From Closterium sp. Naga37s-1 (taxonomy: Eukaryota; Streptophyta; Zygnematophyceae; Desmidiales; Closteriaceae): a DNA stretch of 64,000 bases. The translations under genes and the position numbers were made by a program. Positions 9,153 through 21,112 of this stretch are shown here, piece by piece. The stretch covers positions 652,501-716,500 of the forward strand of contig CANJKZ010001028.1 in NCBI GenBank assembly GCA_947471745.1. The letters run 5' to 3'. The notes beneath the pieces are model-generated. The model made no database searches, was not told where the DNA came from, and was given only the letters and a program-made list of their open reading frames with translations. Position 1 is the first letter of the stretch. Each line of letters starts with the position of its first letter.

Positions 9153-9948
9153 AGGGTAAGTAACTTACATACTCTTAGTACCAACCACACAGGTAGGTAA
9201 CGAACTTATTCTTAGTACCACCCACACATAAAAGTATTACACTTACTCTTAAAACAAACTATACAGGTAAGTAATGCACGTACTTTTAGTACCACTCACA
9301 CAGGAAAGTAATGCACTTACTCTTAAAACAAACCATACGAATAAGTAACGCACTTACTCTTAGTACCAACCACAAGCGTAGGTAATTCACTTACTCTTAG
9401 TACTAATCACGCGGGTAAGTAACGCATTTACTCTTAATACAAACCATACTAGTAAGAAACGCACTTACTCTTAGTACCAACCACACGAGTAAGTAACGCA
9501 CATACTCTTAGTACTAACCATATGGGTAAGTAGCGCACTTACTCTTAGTACCAACCACAAGTGTAAGTAACGCACTTACTCATAGTACCAACCACATAGG
9601 TATGTAACGCACCTACTTTTAGTACCAACCATACTAATAACTAATGCACTTACTCTTAGTACTAACCACACGGGTAAGTATCACACTTACTCTTAAAACA
9701 AACCATACGGGTAGGTAAAGCACTTATTCGTAGTACCAGCCACAAGCATAAGTAACGCACACTTTCTTGGTACCAACAACATGGGTAAGCAACGCACTTA
9801 CGCTTATAAGAAACCATACTGGTAAGTAATGCACTTACTCTTAGTACCAACCATACGGGTAAGTAACGCAATTACTCGAAGAACCAACCATACGGAATAA
9901 TAACGCTCTTACGTTTAGTACCAACCACACGGGTAAGTAACGCATTTG

Positions 9949-9990
9949 TGTTTTTTTTGGGACGAAATACACTATGGAATGAATGCATCT
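9949..9990. repeat. Short T-rich insert, copy 1
   Basis: A T run followed by GGACGAAATACACTATGGAATG, which breaks the 37-bp periodicity. A related copy lies at 10766-10835. Its origin is unknown. Confidence 0.6.
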
Positions 9991-10765
9991 TAGTACCAAC
10001 CATAAGGGTAAATAATGCACCTAGTCTTAGTACCAACCACAAATGTGAGTAACCCACTTTCTCATAGTACCAACGACATAGGTAAGTAACGCACGTACTC
10101 TTAGTACCAACCATACTAATAACTAACGCACTTACTCTTAGTACTAACCACACGGGTAAGTATCACACTTACTCTTAAAACAAACCATACGGGTAGGTAA
10201 CGCACTTACTCTTAGTACCAACCACAAGCGTAAATAACTCACACTTTTTTAGTACCAACCACACAGGTAAGTAACACACTTACTCTTAGTACCAACCACA
10301 AGTGTAAATAACACACTTAGTCTTAGAACCAACCATATGAGCAAGTAACGCAATTACTCTTAGTACCAACCATACGGGTTAGTAGCGCACTTACTCTTGG
10401 TACCAACCACAAGGGTAAATATCGCGCTAACTCTTCTTACCATCCACACATATAAGTAACGCACCTAGTCTAGTACCAACCAAACGGCTAAATAACGCAC
10501 TTACTCTTAATACCAACCACACGGGTAAGTAACGCGCGTAATCTTAAATCAGACCATACGGTTAAACAATGCACTCACTCTTAGTACCAACCACCAGGTA
10601 AGTAACGCACTTACTTTTAAAACAAACCACACGGGTAAGTAACACACAAAATCTTAGTACCACCCATACGGGTAATTAAGGGAATTACTCTTAGTCCCAA
10701 CCATATATATTAATAACGCATTTACTTTTAGTACCAACCACACGCATTATATATTAATAATGCAT

Positions 10766-10835
10766 TTATGTTTTTTTTTGTGTTTTTGTTTTGGACGAAA
10801 TACACTATGCAATGTATTCATCCACCGTCGTAACT
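10766..10835. repeat. Short T-rich insert, copy 2
   Basis: T-rich run then GGACGAAATACACTATGCAATG and CATCCACCGTCGTAACTGGATG, longer than copy 1. It shares the GACGAAATACACTATG core, so both may descend from one small insertion. Not recognised. Confidence 0.6.
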
Positions 10836-11109
10836 GGATGCACTTATTCTTAGAACCAACCATAATGGTATGTAATGCACCTACTCTTAGTACCAACCAC
10901 AAGTGTAAGTAACGCACTTGCTCTTAGTACCAACCATAAGGGCAAGTAACTTACTTACTCTTAGTACCAACCACACAGGTAAGTAACGCAATAACTCCTA
11001 CTACCAACCATACAGATAAAAAATACACTTATTCTTACCAACCACTCGGGTAAGTAATGCACTTATTTTTAGTACCAACCATACGGGTAAATAGTGCACT
11101 TACTGTTAG

Positions 11110-11915
11110 CACCTGGGAGCTGGTCGAACGCCCAAGCGGAGTGAAAACCATGAAGAACCAGTGGGTCTTGATGACCAAGTACCACGTCGACGACACGGTC
11201 ACCCGGGAGAAGGCAAGGCTGGTCCTGAAGGGCTTTACGAAGGTATTCGGCGCTGACTACGACGAGACGTACGCGCCGGTCGGGAGCTACGTCACGCTGA
11301 GGATCTTCCCCAGCATGGTCGCCATCCTCGAGTTGCACCTGATGCAGCTCGACATGAAGAACGCCTTCCTTCAGAGCAAGCTAGACTGGGTGTTGTACAT
11401 GTACCAGCTGGACTACTCCGACGACGGGACCGGCTGGGTGTGCAAGCTGCTGAAGAGCCTCTACGGGCTGAAGCAGTCGTCGCTGCTGTGGTACAAGGCG
11501 CTCGACGACGTGATGACCGGCGCCGACTGCAAGAAGAGCCAGGTCGCCGAAGCACTCTATTTCAAAGTCGGCGACGACGGAGTGACGTGCTGAATGTTTG
11601 TCTACGTTGACGACCTCCTCGTCGCCAGCTGCAGTCTCGCGATGCTGCAAGAGCTGCTGGAGGCCGCCTTCGAGCTGCGCCCGATCAAGACGGTCGAGAA
11701 GTACCTCGGCCCGGAGATTGTGCCCAACTGACTGGCGAGAAAGCTGTCGTTGCACCGGCAGACTTACGACGACAAGCTGCATCGGCGCTTCATCGACGAG
11801 GAGCAGGGCGGCCGGTTTTGGTCTTCGTCGACACCTACGCCAAGCTGATGTTGGACGACGAGGATACTCAGGGGTGTGAAGAGGAGGACCAACAGAAGGC
11901 CGGTTCACTGCAGTT
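11110..11915 (+). pseudogene. Orphan copia reverse transcriptase fragment
   Basis: Encodes most of an RVT_2 reverse transcriptase. It begins at WELVERPSGVKTMKNQWV and contains DETYAPVGSYVTLR, LMQLDMKNAFLQSKL, WVCKLLKSLYGLKQSS and FVYVDDLLVA. It ends near the VGSLQF block, where A-type LTR sequence takes over at a short shared TTTGAGGG-like junction. No LTR or other domain of its own is present. It is GC-rich with few breaks and differs in sequence from families A to E. It sits directly against the minisatellite (GCACTTACTGTTAGCACC). Confidence 0.88.
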
Positions 11916-12020
11916 TGAGGGTGTGAAGAACAAATGTTGAAGAACCTCCCCACAAAATTCTAGAAGCTGAGCAGGCTTGTAGGCTGAATAGGAGTGCCAC
12001 TATAGTGCTTTGGCACAACA
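11914..12020 (-). repeat. A-type LTR (3' side) of copia A2, partial
   Basis: Matches 1312-1427 and ends in GGCACAACA at 12020, followed by the minus-strand polypurine tract (plus ATCTCCCCCTT). The outer part of the LTR is missing. Confidence 0.8.
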
Positions 12021-12077
12021 ATCTCCCCCTTATCGTGACCTCATTCATCCCTGAGCTGCTCCCTGAAGTTGCCTCCC

Positions 12078-12600
12078 TTAGTTGAAGGTCATGCCACACA
12101 AGGTGGCACAGCTCCAATGCTGGCGCTCTGCAAGCCGCTTAGTCAAGAAATCCGCAGGTTGCTTGTTAGTGTTGATGTAGTGCAAGGAGATGGTGCCCTT
12201 CTTCACCTCCTTCCTCATCCAATGCCACTTGATATGCATGTGCTTTTTCAGCCCATGGAGCACAGCATTACACGCCATTGCAATTGCTCCTTGGCTGTCA
12301 CAAAACACAGGTGTAGGACCCTCTTGCTCCTGCCCAACCTCCTCAAGCAACCTTCTCATCCAAACCACCTCCTTCACTACATGAAACAACGCCATGTACT
12401 CGCTCTCCGTTGATGAGTGAGCTATCTCTCCTTGCTTCTAAGACTTCCACCTCACTGGGCTCCCTCCAACACAGCATATATAGCCACCATAGGATGTAGC
12501 ATCACTGATGTTACTTGCCCAGGTAGCATCGGTGAAGCACGAGAGGTACAAGTGCCCACGCCTTGCAGGTGCACCAGTCTTTGTGCTCACCTCCTCCACT
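12078..12600 (-). pseudogene. Copia A2 RNase H
   Basis: Copia RNase H with FTDATWASNISDATSYGGYI, a LRRLLEE block, VFCDSQGAIAMACNAVLHGL, KHMHIKWHWMRKEVKKG and NKQPADFLTKRLAE. It closes pol 57 bp before the LTR, as in E. Confidence 0.85.
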
Positions 12601-12899
12601 CCCTTTTGCTTCAGCTGCCTATGCACTGAATATTGCAGCCCCACCCTTGAGGATGCCACGCAGTACCTCACTAGCCTCTCTGCTGCATCCAGGTGCTCTT
12701 GAAGGGGCCTAGACACCACACGAGCGAGCCGTGAAACTGAAAACGCAATGTCGGGGCGAGTGTTGACCGACGCGTACATCAAGCTCCCCACCATTGACTG
12801 GAACTGACGCTGCAACTCGTACTCCAACACCTCACCCTCCTCTTCATCAAGGTGCAGCTGAAACCCTGCGGGTAGAGGATTCTTCACACTCCTCCCTTC

Positions 12900-13700
12900 C
12901 TCCAGCCCATACTTCTCCCCCATAACTGCAAGGTACTTGTGTTGGTGAAGCCTCAACCATCCCTTCACCTCGTCCCACTCTACGTGAAGACCAAGATAAT
13001 ACCCCACTTGTCCAAGGGCCTTGCATTGAAAGGTCTCTTTTAGCTTTGTTTGCACCTCTTTGATCCTCTCAAGATATGGAGAGAAGAGGAGGATGTCATC
13101 GACGCAGACAAGGAGAAACACCTTCTCCTCCTCCCCCTCGGTCGTGAAGAGACTCTCGTCGCACCCGCTAACTTTGAAGCCAAGAGCCTCCAACCCCTCG
13201 ACCAGCCTTGCATACCAGCACCGTGGACCTTGTTTGATGGCCTTGTTGAGCCTGCAAACACGTCCGCTCCCATCATCATACCCCTCTGGCTGCTTCATGT
13301 AGATCTCCCCATCTACCACGCCATAGAGGAACGCCGTCTTCACATCCATTTGATCCACCTTCCAGCCACAAACGGAAGCGGCTGCTAGCAACACCCTAAG
13401 CGTAGGAGCCTTGGCAACAGGAGCAAACACCTCTTGAAAGTCAATCCCCTCTCTCTGCTGAAAGCTCTGATCACGAGCCTTGTCTTGCGCCTCTCCAACT
13501 TCCCCTCCGCATCGGTCTTTACACGTAACACCCACGTGCAGTCCAATGCCTTTCTTCCTGGGGGCAGATTGGTGAGGGTCCACGTTTCATTCTCCATATG
13601 GCTCTTGAACTCATCCTCCCTTGAAGCCAACCAAGCCTCTCGATCATCTCCAGCGAGAGCTTCCTCCATTGTCGCCGGCTCATGAGGTAAGTTGACGCCA
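12900..13700 (-). pseudogene. Copia A2 reverse transcriptase
   Basis: RVT_2 domain preceded by MEEALAGDDREAWLASRE. Blocks include WVLRVKTDAEGKLERRKTRL, WKVDQMDVKTAFLYG, GSGRVCRLNKAIKQGPRCWY and a VDDILLFSP palm signature near 13080-13110. It is followed by MYASVNTRPDIAFSVSRLAR, the usual connection region in copia. Closely related to A1. Confidence 0.88.
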
Positions 13701-14119
13701 AAGCAACATATCTGCTCCATCTCCCCCTCGGCTCCCTTCTCCTCCTCATCTTCCTCCTCCTGGACCAGCAATGCCTTGGGACCCCCAATCCTTTCATACT
13801 TGAGGAAATCCCTTTGGTGGGCAGCTCTCTTGGGCCTCTCCTTGGCTGCTCCTTCCTTGGCTCCACCACGGACAGCATCACGCTTCCCTTGGGTTGTGCG
13901 CCTTGGTGGAAGCTTAGGGGATGGTGTAGGCTGCTGCACCTCCTCCTCGGTATCACCTCTCTCAGCTACAGGGGCCTCCCCTTGCTGCAGTACTTCTTCC
14001 TCATCTGCTGCCTCCCCTTCAGCACCTCCCAAGTCATGTGATACCTCTGTCAACTCTGAAGATGAGGAGAACTCGATGGGAATGAGAAGTGGGTCATTCG
14101 TTCCCACCTCTATTCCAAA

Positions 14120-14900
14120 TGGAATGGTGACCTTGCTCCTCCCCCGCTCCGACCACTCCTTGAACATGAGCCCCTCCATGAACTTGGCATCTCTTGTAAT
14201 GAAGGTGTTGGATTTTGGATCCCACATGAGCCAGCTCTTGCTCCCCCGTGCAAGACCCAAATGAACAGCCCACACCGCCGCCGCTTGAAGCTTGTCACGC
14301 TTCTTCTTAGGGACATGCAGGAGCCCGATGCACCCGAAGACACGAAGCATATCCACCAGGGGCTTCTTGCCACTCCACTTCTCAATACGGACCCGATGCT
14401 GACCTCCCACATGAGTCAACATCCGGTTCTTGATGACGGTAGCATGACAAATAGCGAGGGGCCAGAACCGCAAGGGTAGACCCGAGTCCACCAATATCGT
14501 TCTCCCGCCCTCTATGATGGTCCGGTTCGCTCTCTCTACCACGCCGTTGGACTGAGGGGTGTAGGCAGTGGTGAGCTGCTGCTTGATGCCGTGCCGTTTC
14601 AACCAGCTCCGGAACTCCGCTCCCAAAAACTCCCCACAACGGTCGCTACGAATCGCCTTCACCTGCTTGCCGCTCTCTCTCTCCACCATGGGCAGCCACT
14701 CTTCAATGATGACCCTTGCAGCATCACTCTTCTTTGCAAGTGGAAAAGACCAGGTGAGCCTTGTGTTATCATCCACCATAGTCATGGAATACAGGGCCCC
14801 AACATCTCCCTTCACCTTCGGTGGGTCACTTGACTGCCCCACCGCCGAATGGAAGGGAAACCATGGGAACTTGCTAGTCAAGCAAGTCTCATAAGAGCCC
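14120..14900 (-). pseudogene. Copia A2 integrase
   Basis: rve-type integrase core. Visible blocks are YSMTMVDDNTRLTWSFPL, AIRSDRCGEFLGAEF, YTPQSNGVVERANRTI, DMLRVFGCIGLLHVPKKKRD and WAVHLGLARGSKSWLMWDP. These carry the conserved second Asp and Glu of the catalytic triad. It would insert the cDNA into the genome. It belongs to a broken element. Confidence 0.85.
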
Positions 14901-15129
14901 ACCTCCTTGGGCTCCCCCTTTATCCTCAGCCCCTTGAATCTTTCCTCCTGAAACAGCTGATGTTACTGAGGTAGCACCACGTGGCCAAAGGGATGGTGTG
15001 CGGTGAGCCAATCCGTCGTACCCGTGCTAGGAGCTACACTTGGTAGCGCACCCCCCCATGCACAAGCAGCCCACTATCACTGCCATCACCACCTCCTCCA
15101 CTGGTTACGTGGCTTGCATGCCCTCCTCT

Positions 15130-15520
15130 TACATGTTCAGCAGCCAAGCGCACAGCCGCCTCCTTCCATGGCAGCATCGGTATCTCCCACATGGACCGGT
15201 GCATGTCCTTGCCGCCTCGGAGGTCCCACAACAAACGCCCATCCAGAGTTGCCTTGAACACCTTTGTGCCCATCATCTCCATCTTCATCCTTGCCTCACT
15301 CAATACCTGGGTATAGAGAAGGTTGGCAAATAGTCTAGGGACAAGAAGAACATGCTTCAGCCCCACAAGCCTCCCATCCGCACCCATAAACATGGCTCTC
15401 CCCTCGCCACGCACGGGTACAAATTGGCCGCTGGCTGAAACGACGGTGGCTGCCTTTGATGGCCTGACCTCATCCAACAGATCCTCTCGGTTGGTCATGG
15501 CGAACATCGTTGAGGTCGCA
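15130..15520 (-). pseudogene. Copia A2 protease region
   Basis: Recognised by the copia protease tail FMGADGRLVGLKHVLLVP, and by LLWDLRGGKDMHRSMWEIP just before the integrase zinc region. The aspartic protease would cut the polyprotein inside the particle. Compare the same blocks in E (39800-40040). Confidence 0.7.
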
Positions 15521-15796
15521 ATGGCGAAGGCGACTTCGGGCTGGTATCCTGAAGTCAATGTGGCTCATCAGGCGCAGACCAAAAGCCAACAAATGCACAA
15601 TAGTGCAAGTCGGGCCAATCGTCTGCGCGCACGTGCGAGCATGCACTGCTGTCTTCTATGGTAACACATGCAAAACTCTCCCGTGATTGTGCAAGTGCTA
15701 AGGAACTAAGCAAAGCTACGATCACTCCTAGAGTTTGTCCCAACACCCTGCAGTCTAGCTCACGACTATTGTAGAGTGACTCTCCGCAAACCCGAG

Positions 15797-17643
15797 TGTA
15801 CGTGACGCACTTACTCTTAGTACCAACCACATGGGTAAGTAACGCACTTACTCTTAGTACCAGCCATACGGGAAAGTAACGCACTTACTGTTAGCTCCAA
15901 TCAAACGTGTAAGGAACGCACTTACTCGTAGTACGAACCATAAGCGTAAATAACGCACATACTCTTAGTACCAATCATGCGGGTAAATAACGTACCTACT
16001 CTTAGTACAGCCCAACGTAGTACCAACCATGCGAGTAAATAACGTACCTACTCTTAGTACAACCCCACGGGTATATAACGCACTCATTCTTACTGCAAAT
16101 CATTTAGGGAAGTAACCCAGTAACTCTTAGTTCCAGCCAGAAGGGTAAGTAGCACATTTATTCTTAGTAACAACCACACTGGTAAGTAACGCACTTACTT
16201 TTAGTACCATCCATACGGGTATGTAAGGCACTTACTATTAAAACCAACCATAAGGGTAAGTAACGGAGGAAATCCTAGTACCAACCAAAAGCGTAAGTAA
16301 CGCACTTACTGTAACGCACTTACTCTAAGTACCAACCACACGGGTAAATATCACACTCATTCTTAGTACCAACGACAGGGATAAGTAACGCACTTACTAT
16401 TACTTCCAACCACATGGGTAAATAACCCTGTTACTCTTAGTACCAATGATGCAGGTAAGTAACGACTCTTGGTATCAACCATACGTGCAAGTAACGTACT
16501 TACTCTTAGTCCCAACTATATGGGTAAGTAACGCAAGTACTCATAGTAGCAACCACACAAGTAAGTAGCGCACTTACTCTTATTAGCAACCACACGAGTA
16601 TTTAACCCACTTTCTCTTATTACAAACCATACAAGTAAATAACGTACCTACTCCTAGTACCAACAACACGGGTAAAAAACACACTCATTCTTAGTACCAA
16701 CCACATAGGTAAGTAACGCACTAACAAATAGTACCAACCCGACCGGAAAGTATTGCAGCTACTCTTTTTGCTAACCATATGGGTAAGTAACGCACATACT
16801 CTTAGTACCATCCATACGGGTAAGTAACGCACTTACAACCAGTATCAACCATACAGGTAATTAACGCACTTACTGTTACTTCCAGCCACATGGGTAAAGA
16901 GTAAGTAACGCAGCAACTTTAAGTATCAACCATAAGGGTAAGTAACGCACTTACTCTTAGTACCAACCACACGGGTAAGTAACACAATTATTCTTAGTAC
17001 CAACCACATGGGTAAGTTACACACTTACTCTTAGTACCATCCGTAAGGGTAAGTAATGCACTTACTGTTAGTACCAACCATCAGGGTATGTAACGTAGTA
17101 AGTTCTAGTATCAACCAAAAGCGTAAGTAACGCACGTACTATTAGTACCAACCACACGGGTAAATATCGCACTCATTCTTAGTACCAATCACATGGGTAA
17201 GTAACGCACTTACTGTTACTTCCAACCACATGGCTAAATAACCCACTTACTCGTAGTACCAATGATACGGGTAAGTAACAACTCTTAGTGCCAACCACAC
17301 GTGGAAGTAACGCAGTAACTCTTAGTACTAACCATAAAGCTAAGTAACGCACTTGCTCTTAGTACCAACCATACGGGTAAGTAACGCACCTACTCTGAGT
17401 ACCAACCACACGCGTAAGTAACGCACTTACTCTTAGTACTAATCATACGGATAAGAAACACACTTACTATTAGTACCAACCACACGGTTAATATCGCATT
17501 CATTCTTAGTACCAACCACATGGGTAAGTAACGCACTTACTGGTGGTCCCAACCACATGGGTAAGTAATGCACTCACTCTTAGTACCAACAATAAGGGCA
17601 ATTAACGACTCTTAGTACCAACCATACATGCACGTAACGCACC
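15797..17643. repeat. 37-bp minisatellite, block 4
   Basis: About 50 units, the most regular block; consecutive units near 16940-17080 keep the 37-bp period precisely. It ends at the first base of the B1 LTR. Confidence 0.95.
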
Positions 17644-18427
17644 TGTTGGTGCAACCCTACGGTTTGCATTCGGCTTGTTGTCCGTGTGCGTGCATGCGTG
17701 TGTGCATGGAATGGTATGAGGGTATGAAATAATATATATTTCATGCTTACAATAGTGTGTGAATAATGAGGCATGATTTTGAATGTGTGTGTCGAGTCAA
17801 TAGCGAGTTATTGCTAGTCGCGTGTCACGTCGTCGTTTGAGTGTCGTGTGCGGTTTTCTATTTTGTCGTGTGTGGAACGTTCGGCGTGTCGCAGGTGTAT
17901 GCAGCAGACTTCCAAGAACTCAAGGAAGAATTTATCTTGAAGAACCAGAGCCTTGGTTTCAAGAATCAAGTGATTTCGAAGCTCTCCAAAAGGGTAAACT
18001 TTAAGATAGTGAGAATAGTTGCATTACTTTGTGTAGTGTAACATTTCTCTTGGTGTAGGCCCTTGTGGAGGGTAGTTTCGAGACCCTTCGTGGTTGGGGA
18101 CAGTGTGGCACTGTTCCACATCACTGCATCTTGGCTCTTGGGGTTTGTAGGAGCTGGGAGTCATTCCCAACTCGTAACTCTTCCTATCTTGTGTTCTAAG
18201 ACTATAGTGGCTGCCATAGTACCGTTCGTTCAAATCAATGCTTTACGAAATCGTGCAATCTAAATTGCCTATTGTAGGCAACGTGAAAACGCTCCTGATC
18301 CAGTTTGAATCAAGTCATTTGCAGCTGTGAGCAGAACGCTATCAACGTTTGAAGCCGCTCTGCAGAAATCCGTCTGTGCACTCTATCTTTCGTTTTAGGC
18401 ACATTCAAGCCTATTGTGACTATAACA
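17644..18427 (+). repeat. B-type LTR of copia B1 (5')
   Basis: 784 bp, from TGTTGGTGCAACCC to GTGACTATAACA, bounded by minisatellite on the left and the primer site on the right. It is homologous to 22105-22904 and 26313-27131. Confidence 0.93.
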
Positions 18428-18429
18428 AG

Positions 18430-18441
18430 TGGTATCAGAGC
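18430..18441 (+). promoter_or_regulatory. Copia B1 primer-binding site
   Basis: TGGTATCAGAGC two bases after the LTR, complementary to initiator-Met tRNA. Confidence 0.95.
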
Positions 18442-18461
18442 CCCTTGGAGCAGTTTCGACA

Positions 18462-19560
18462 ATGGCTGGACCCGAAGAAAGGAGTGGCCTGAGGTGCTTG
18501 TGGCAGTGGAGAAGCCCAAGCTCATGGCGCCCATGCAACCAAGTCTTGGCCCACCTAAGGATGAGCCTAGGATGTTTGGGCTTGACAAGCTCAACGGTGA
18601 CAACTTCGCTGAATAGTCCTTCAAGATGGAAAAAAACTTTGACCACTCTGACTTGCTGGAGGTGATGGAAGGAACGGAGAAGCGCTCCGAGAACGACCCG
18701 GAGAAGAGCCCGTGGGTGCGGAAGAGCGTACAAGGCTTTCTCCTACTTGGGCAAGCGTTGGGGAGCAACCAGATCCGTCACATCAAGCCATTCCAGCATG
18801 AACCAGAGAAGGGACCAAAGGCATGGGCTGCTCTCAAGGGTGTACACGCTCCTGTAACAGCGGCGGTAGCGGTGGTGTTGGAACGGCAAATGGCGGCACT
18901 ACGAATTGAAGAAGACGAAGCGGTTGAAGAAGGGGTGCAGAAATTCTTCGACTTGTTGACGCGGCTTGAGGGAGCTGATTTGAACTATAGTGAGCTCCAA
19001 AAGAAGACCAAGTTGCTGGCCTTACTCCCAGAGTCATTGTCCTCGCTCATCATCAACCTCAATCGTGACTTGCCCCGCCTCTCACTTGAAGACGTGAAGC
19101 GAGCAATCCTTCAAGAGGACTTCCGCCGCCGTGAGTTGGCGAGTGCGGATGGCGCCGGGGCAGCAAGCATCGGCCGAGGGTATGGCCATGGAAGGGGTAG
19201 AGAACAAGGCGGAGGCAGATTTGGCAGCAACAACTTCAATGGAGGCCGCAGAAGTGGCGGATACGGCAGTGACAACAAGAACTGCGGACGCGGTCGCGGA
19301 CGGTTCAACGGCGAGTGTCATTTTTGCCACAAGACTGGACACATGTGGCGCGATTGCTACAAACTCCCTGATGGACGGAGTCCTGCTCAAGGCCAAGAGG
19401 GTAGAGGAGCAGGGGGAGGGAGAAGAAGAGGCCGTGCAGGCCATGGCGGTCGCAGAGGTGATGCTGCTGCAAGTATGAAGAGTACCGGCAACGATCGATT
19501 TCCGGGTCAATTCTTCTTCGTGTCCACGCAAGCACCGGCTGGTCCAGAGAAGGATGAAGG
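18462..19560 (+). pseudogene. Copia B1 gag
   Basis: Starts near the ATG at 18462 (MAGPEE). It shows the copia UBN2-type gag core (LDKLNGDNFAE, LEVMEGTEKRSENDPE, LALLPESLSSLIINLNRDLP, LQEDFRRRELAS), then a Gly/Arg-rich stretch and one zinc knuckle CHFCHKTGHMWRDC (19316-19360). It would form the particle shell and bind RNA. Confidence 0.85.
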
Positions 19561-19589
19561 CTTTGAGGAGCCAGCATTTATGGGGAAGG

Positions 19590-19950
19590 CCACCCTACAC
19601 TCCCTGGACTATTGGGTGATCGATAGCGGCGCTACCTATAGCATGACATCTTGTGCGGACTTGCTCACCGAACTTGAACCGTCACCGGTGAAGCATGTCA
19701 CATCGGCGTTGGGGCAGCGAGCAGAGGTGATAGGCATGGGCAAGGCCATGTTCAAAGGTGCTGATGGGAAGATGGTGGGCCCCAAGAACGTGCTTTGGGT
19801 GCCCAAACTTGCTGCCAACCTGATTTCCGTGCGGCGGTTGCAAAAGGCCAGCATGGACACGAGCTCGAAGGGAGCCAAGACCTACACCGCAAGGATTGGC
19901 GAGCGGATTCTTTGGGACCTTCATGAGAATAGGGATGTCTACAACGAGAT
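19590..19950 (+). pseudogene. Copia B1 protease
   Basis: Aspartic protease with the active-site block YWVIDSGATYSMT near 19611-19645, then GMGKAMFKGADGKMVGPK and LWVPKLAANLISVRRL. The same domain occurs in B2 (24100-24420) and B3. Confidence 0.88.
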
Positions 19951-20239
19951 GTGGCAGATCCCTGTGGTCCCCATGCCTAAGGAGAGGCAAGTGGCAGCAA
20001 GCATCAGCACCAAGGGTGAAGCGGTTGGTAGCAGCGATGGTGCGAACGGTCGTGATAAGGAGATTGTGTCCAAGAAGTGCAATCTTGGAGGGACCAGCAA
20101 GCTCGGTGAACACGAGGAGAGTGGTGCAGCAGCCAAGAAGCAGCACAAGGGTGAGGAGAACCCCAAGGCAGCAGCGGAGGAGGAGTACGGAGAGAACATG
20201 TGGGGCACTATTGCGAGTGCGGCATTCTCCAATCCGACT

Positions 20240-21105
20240 TCGGCTACGGGGGAGTGCGATTGGTTGACCTTGCATCGGCGCATGGGGCATGTGGCCCTGC
20301 CCATCTTGCAGCAGCTAGTGAAGAATGAGATGGTTGCTGGCATACGTGTGAAGGGGGAGCCCGATGAGGTACTTGGCTGCCCGACATGCATGCAAGCTAA
20401 GTTCACCCGTTACCCGTTCTCTAGTTCGGAGGCAACGGCTAAGGCACCACTTGATGAGGTGGTGATGGACGTGGTGGGCCCTCTGAAGCTTGGAGCTGCT
20501 GGAGCTGAGTACTTTCTCACCACTGTGGACGTCTACACTCGGATGACTTGGGTGTACGTGCTGTCCAAGAAGAGTGACGTGGCTAAAACGGTGAAGACCG
20601 ATTGGTTGCCGATGGTGGAGCGGCAACAAGACCGGTCAGTGAAGGCAATTCGCACTGATCGAGGGGGACAGTTCCTGAGCAAGGAGTTCTCATTGTGGCT
20701 GAAGAAGAATGGCATAAGCCACTACTTTACCATGCCATACCCCCCTGCAATGAACGGCATCGCCGAGCGAGCGAACCGGACAATCACGGAGACGGCGCGC
20801 GGGTTGCTCATTGAAGCCGGGCTACCCTACTATTTCTGGCCTGATGCGGTGCGGAGTGCGTGTGTGGCCAAGAACAGAGCTTTGACTCATGTGGGAGCAG
20901 ACAAATGGGTGCCCTATGTGGAGTGGATTGGAAGGAAGCCAAAGGTGGATATGCTTCGGGTGTTCGGGTGCATGTGCATGGCGCTCGTGCCTAAGCATCT
21001 TCGGCACAACAAGTTTGGTGCCAAGGCGATATGGGCTGTGCACTTGGGCATGGCTCAAAAAAGCAAAGGGTGGCTTCTTTGGGACCCATTCACTAAGAAA
21101 TTCTA
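20240..21105 (+). pseudogene. Copia B1 integrase
   Basis: Zinc-binding HHCC region (LHRRMGHVALPILQQL, CPTCMQAKF), then the catalytic core with VVMDVVGPLKLG, AIRTDRGGQFLSKEF and MNGIAERANRTITETARG, and the C-terminal blocks DMLRVFGCMCMALVPKHLR and GWLLWDPFTKKF. The coding sequence ends with the element truncation. Confidence 0.9.
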
Positions 21106-21112
21106 ATTCGTG

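Larger units (their letters stand above)
9153..11109. repeat. 37-bp minisatellite, block 3
   Basis: About 52 units, the longest block, same orientation. It is interrupted by two short T-rich inserts (near 9949-9990 and 10766-10835). Confidence 0.95.
11914..15560 (-). mobile_element. Ty1/copia element A2, 5'-truncated
   Basis: Minus-strand copia fossil with, in element order, protease region, integrase, reverse transcriptase, RNase H and part of the 3' LTR. Gag and the 5' LTR are missing; positions 15561-15796 hold nothing I recognise before the minisatellite resumes. It is the best preserved A-family copy here and has several breaks. It shares its pol with A1. Confidence 0.88.
17644..21105 (+). 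mobile_element. Ty1/copia element B1, 3'-truncated
   Basis: Plus-strand copia fossil inserted in the minisatellite: 5' LTR, primer site, gag, protease and most of integrase. Reverse transcriptase, RNase H and the intact 3' LTR are missing; only a short LTR piece remains at 21113-21187. The coding part is well preserved with very few breaks. B1, B2 and B3 are one family. Confidence 0.9.

Noticed and set aside
8581-10153. Short minus-strand open frames repeating RYLPVWLVLR, ALLTRVVGTKS and CVTYPYGWY
   Set aside because: They are the 37-bp unit (37 = 1 mod 3) read in rotating frames. Two antisense frames are open by chance and the third usually ends in TAA, so they are not genes.
1-17643. CRISPR-like array
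   Set aside because: The 37-bp repeats are head-to-tail without unique spacers, in a eukaryotic transposon context.
17822-18263. Small open frames within the B LTRs (also near 26432-27034)
   Set aside because: They differ between LTR copies in length and start, and LTRs of this type are not expected to encode proteins.
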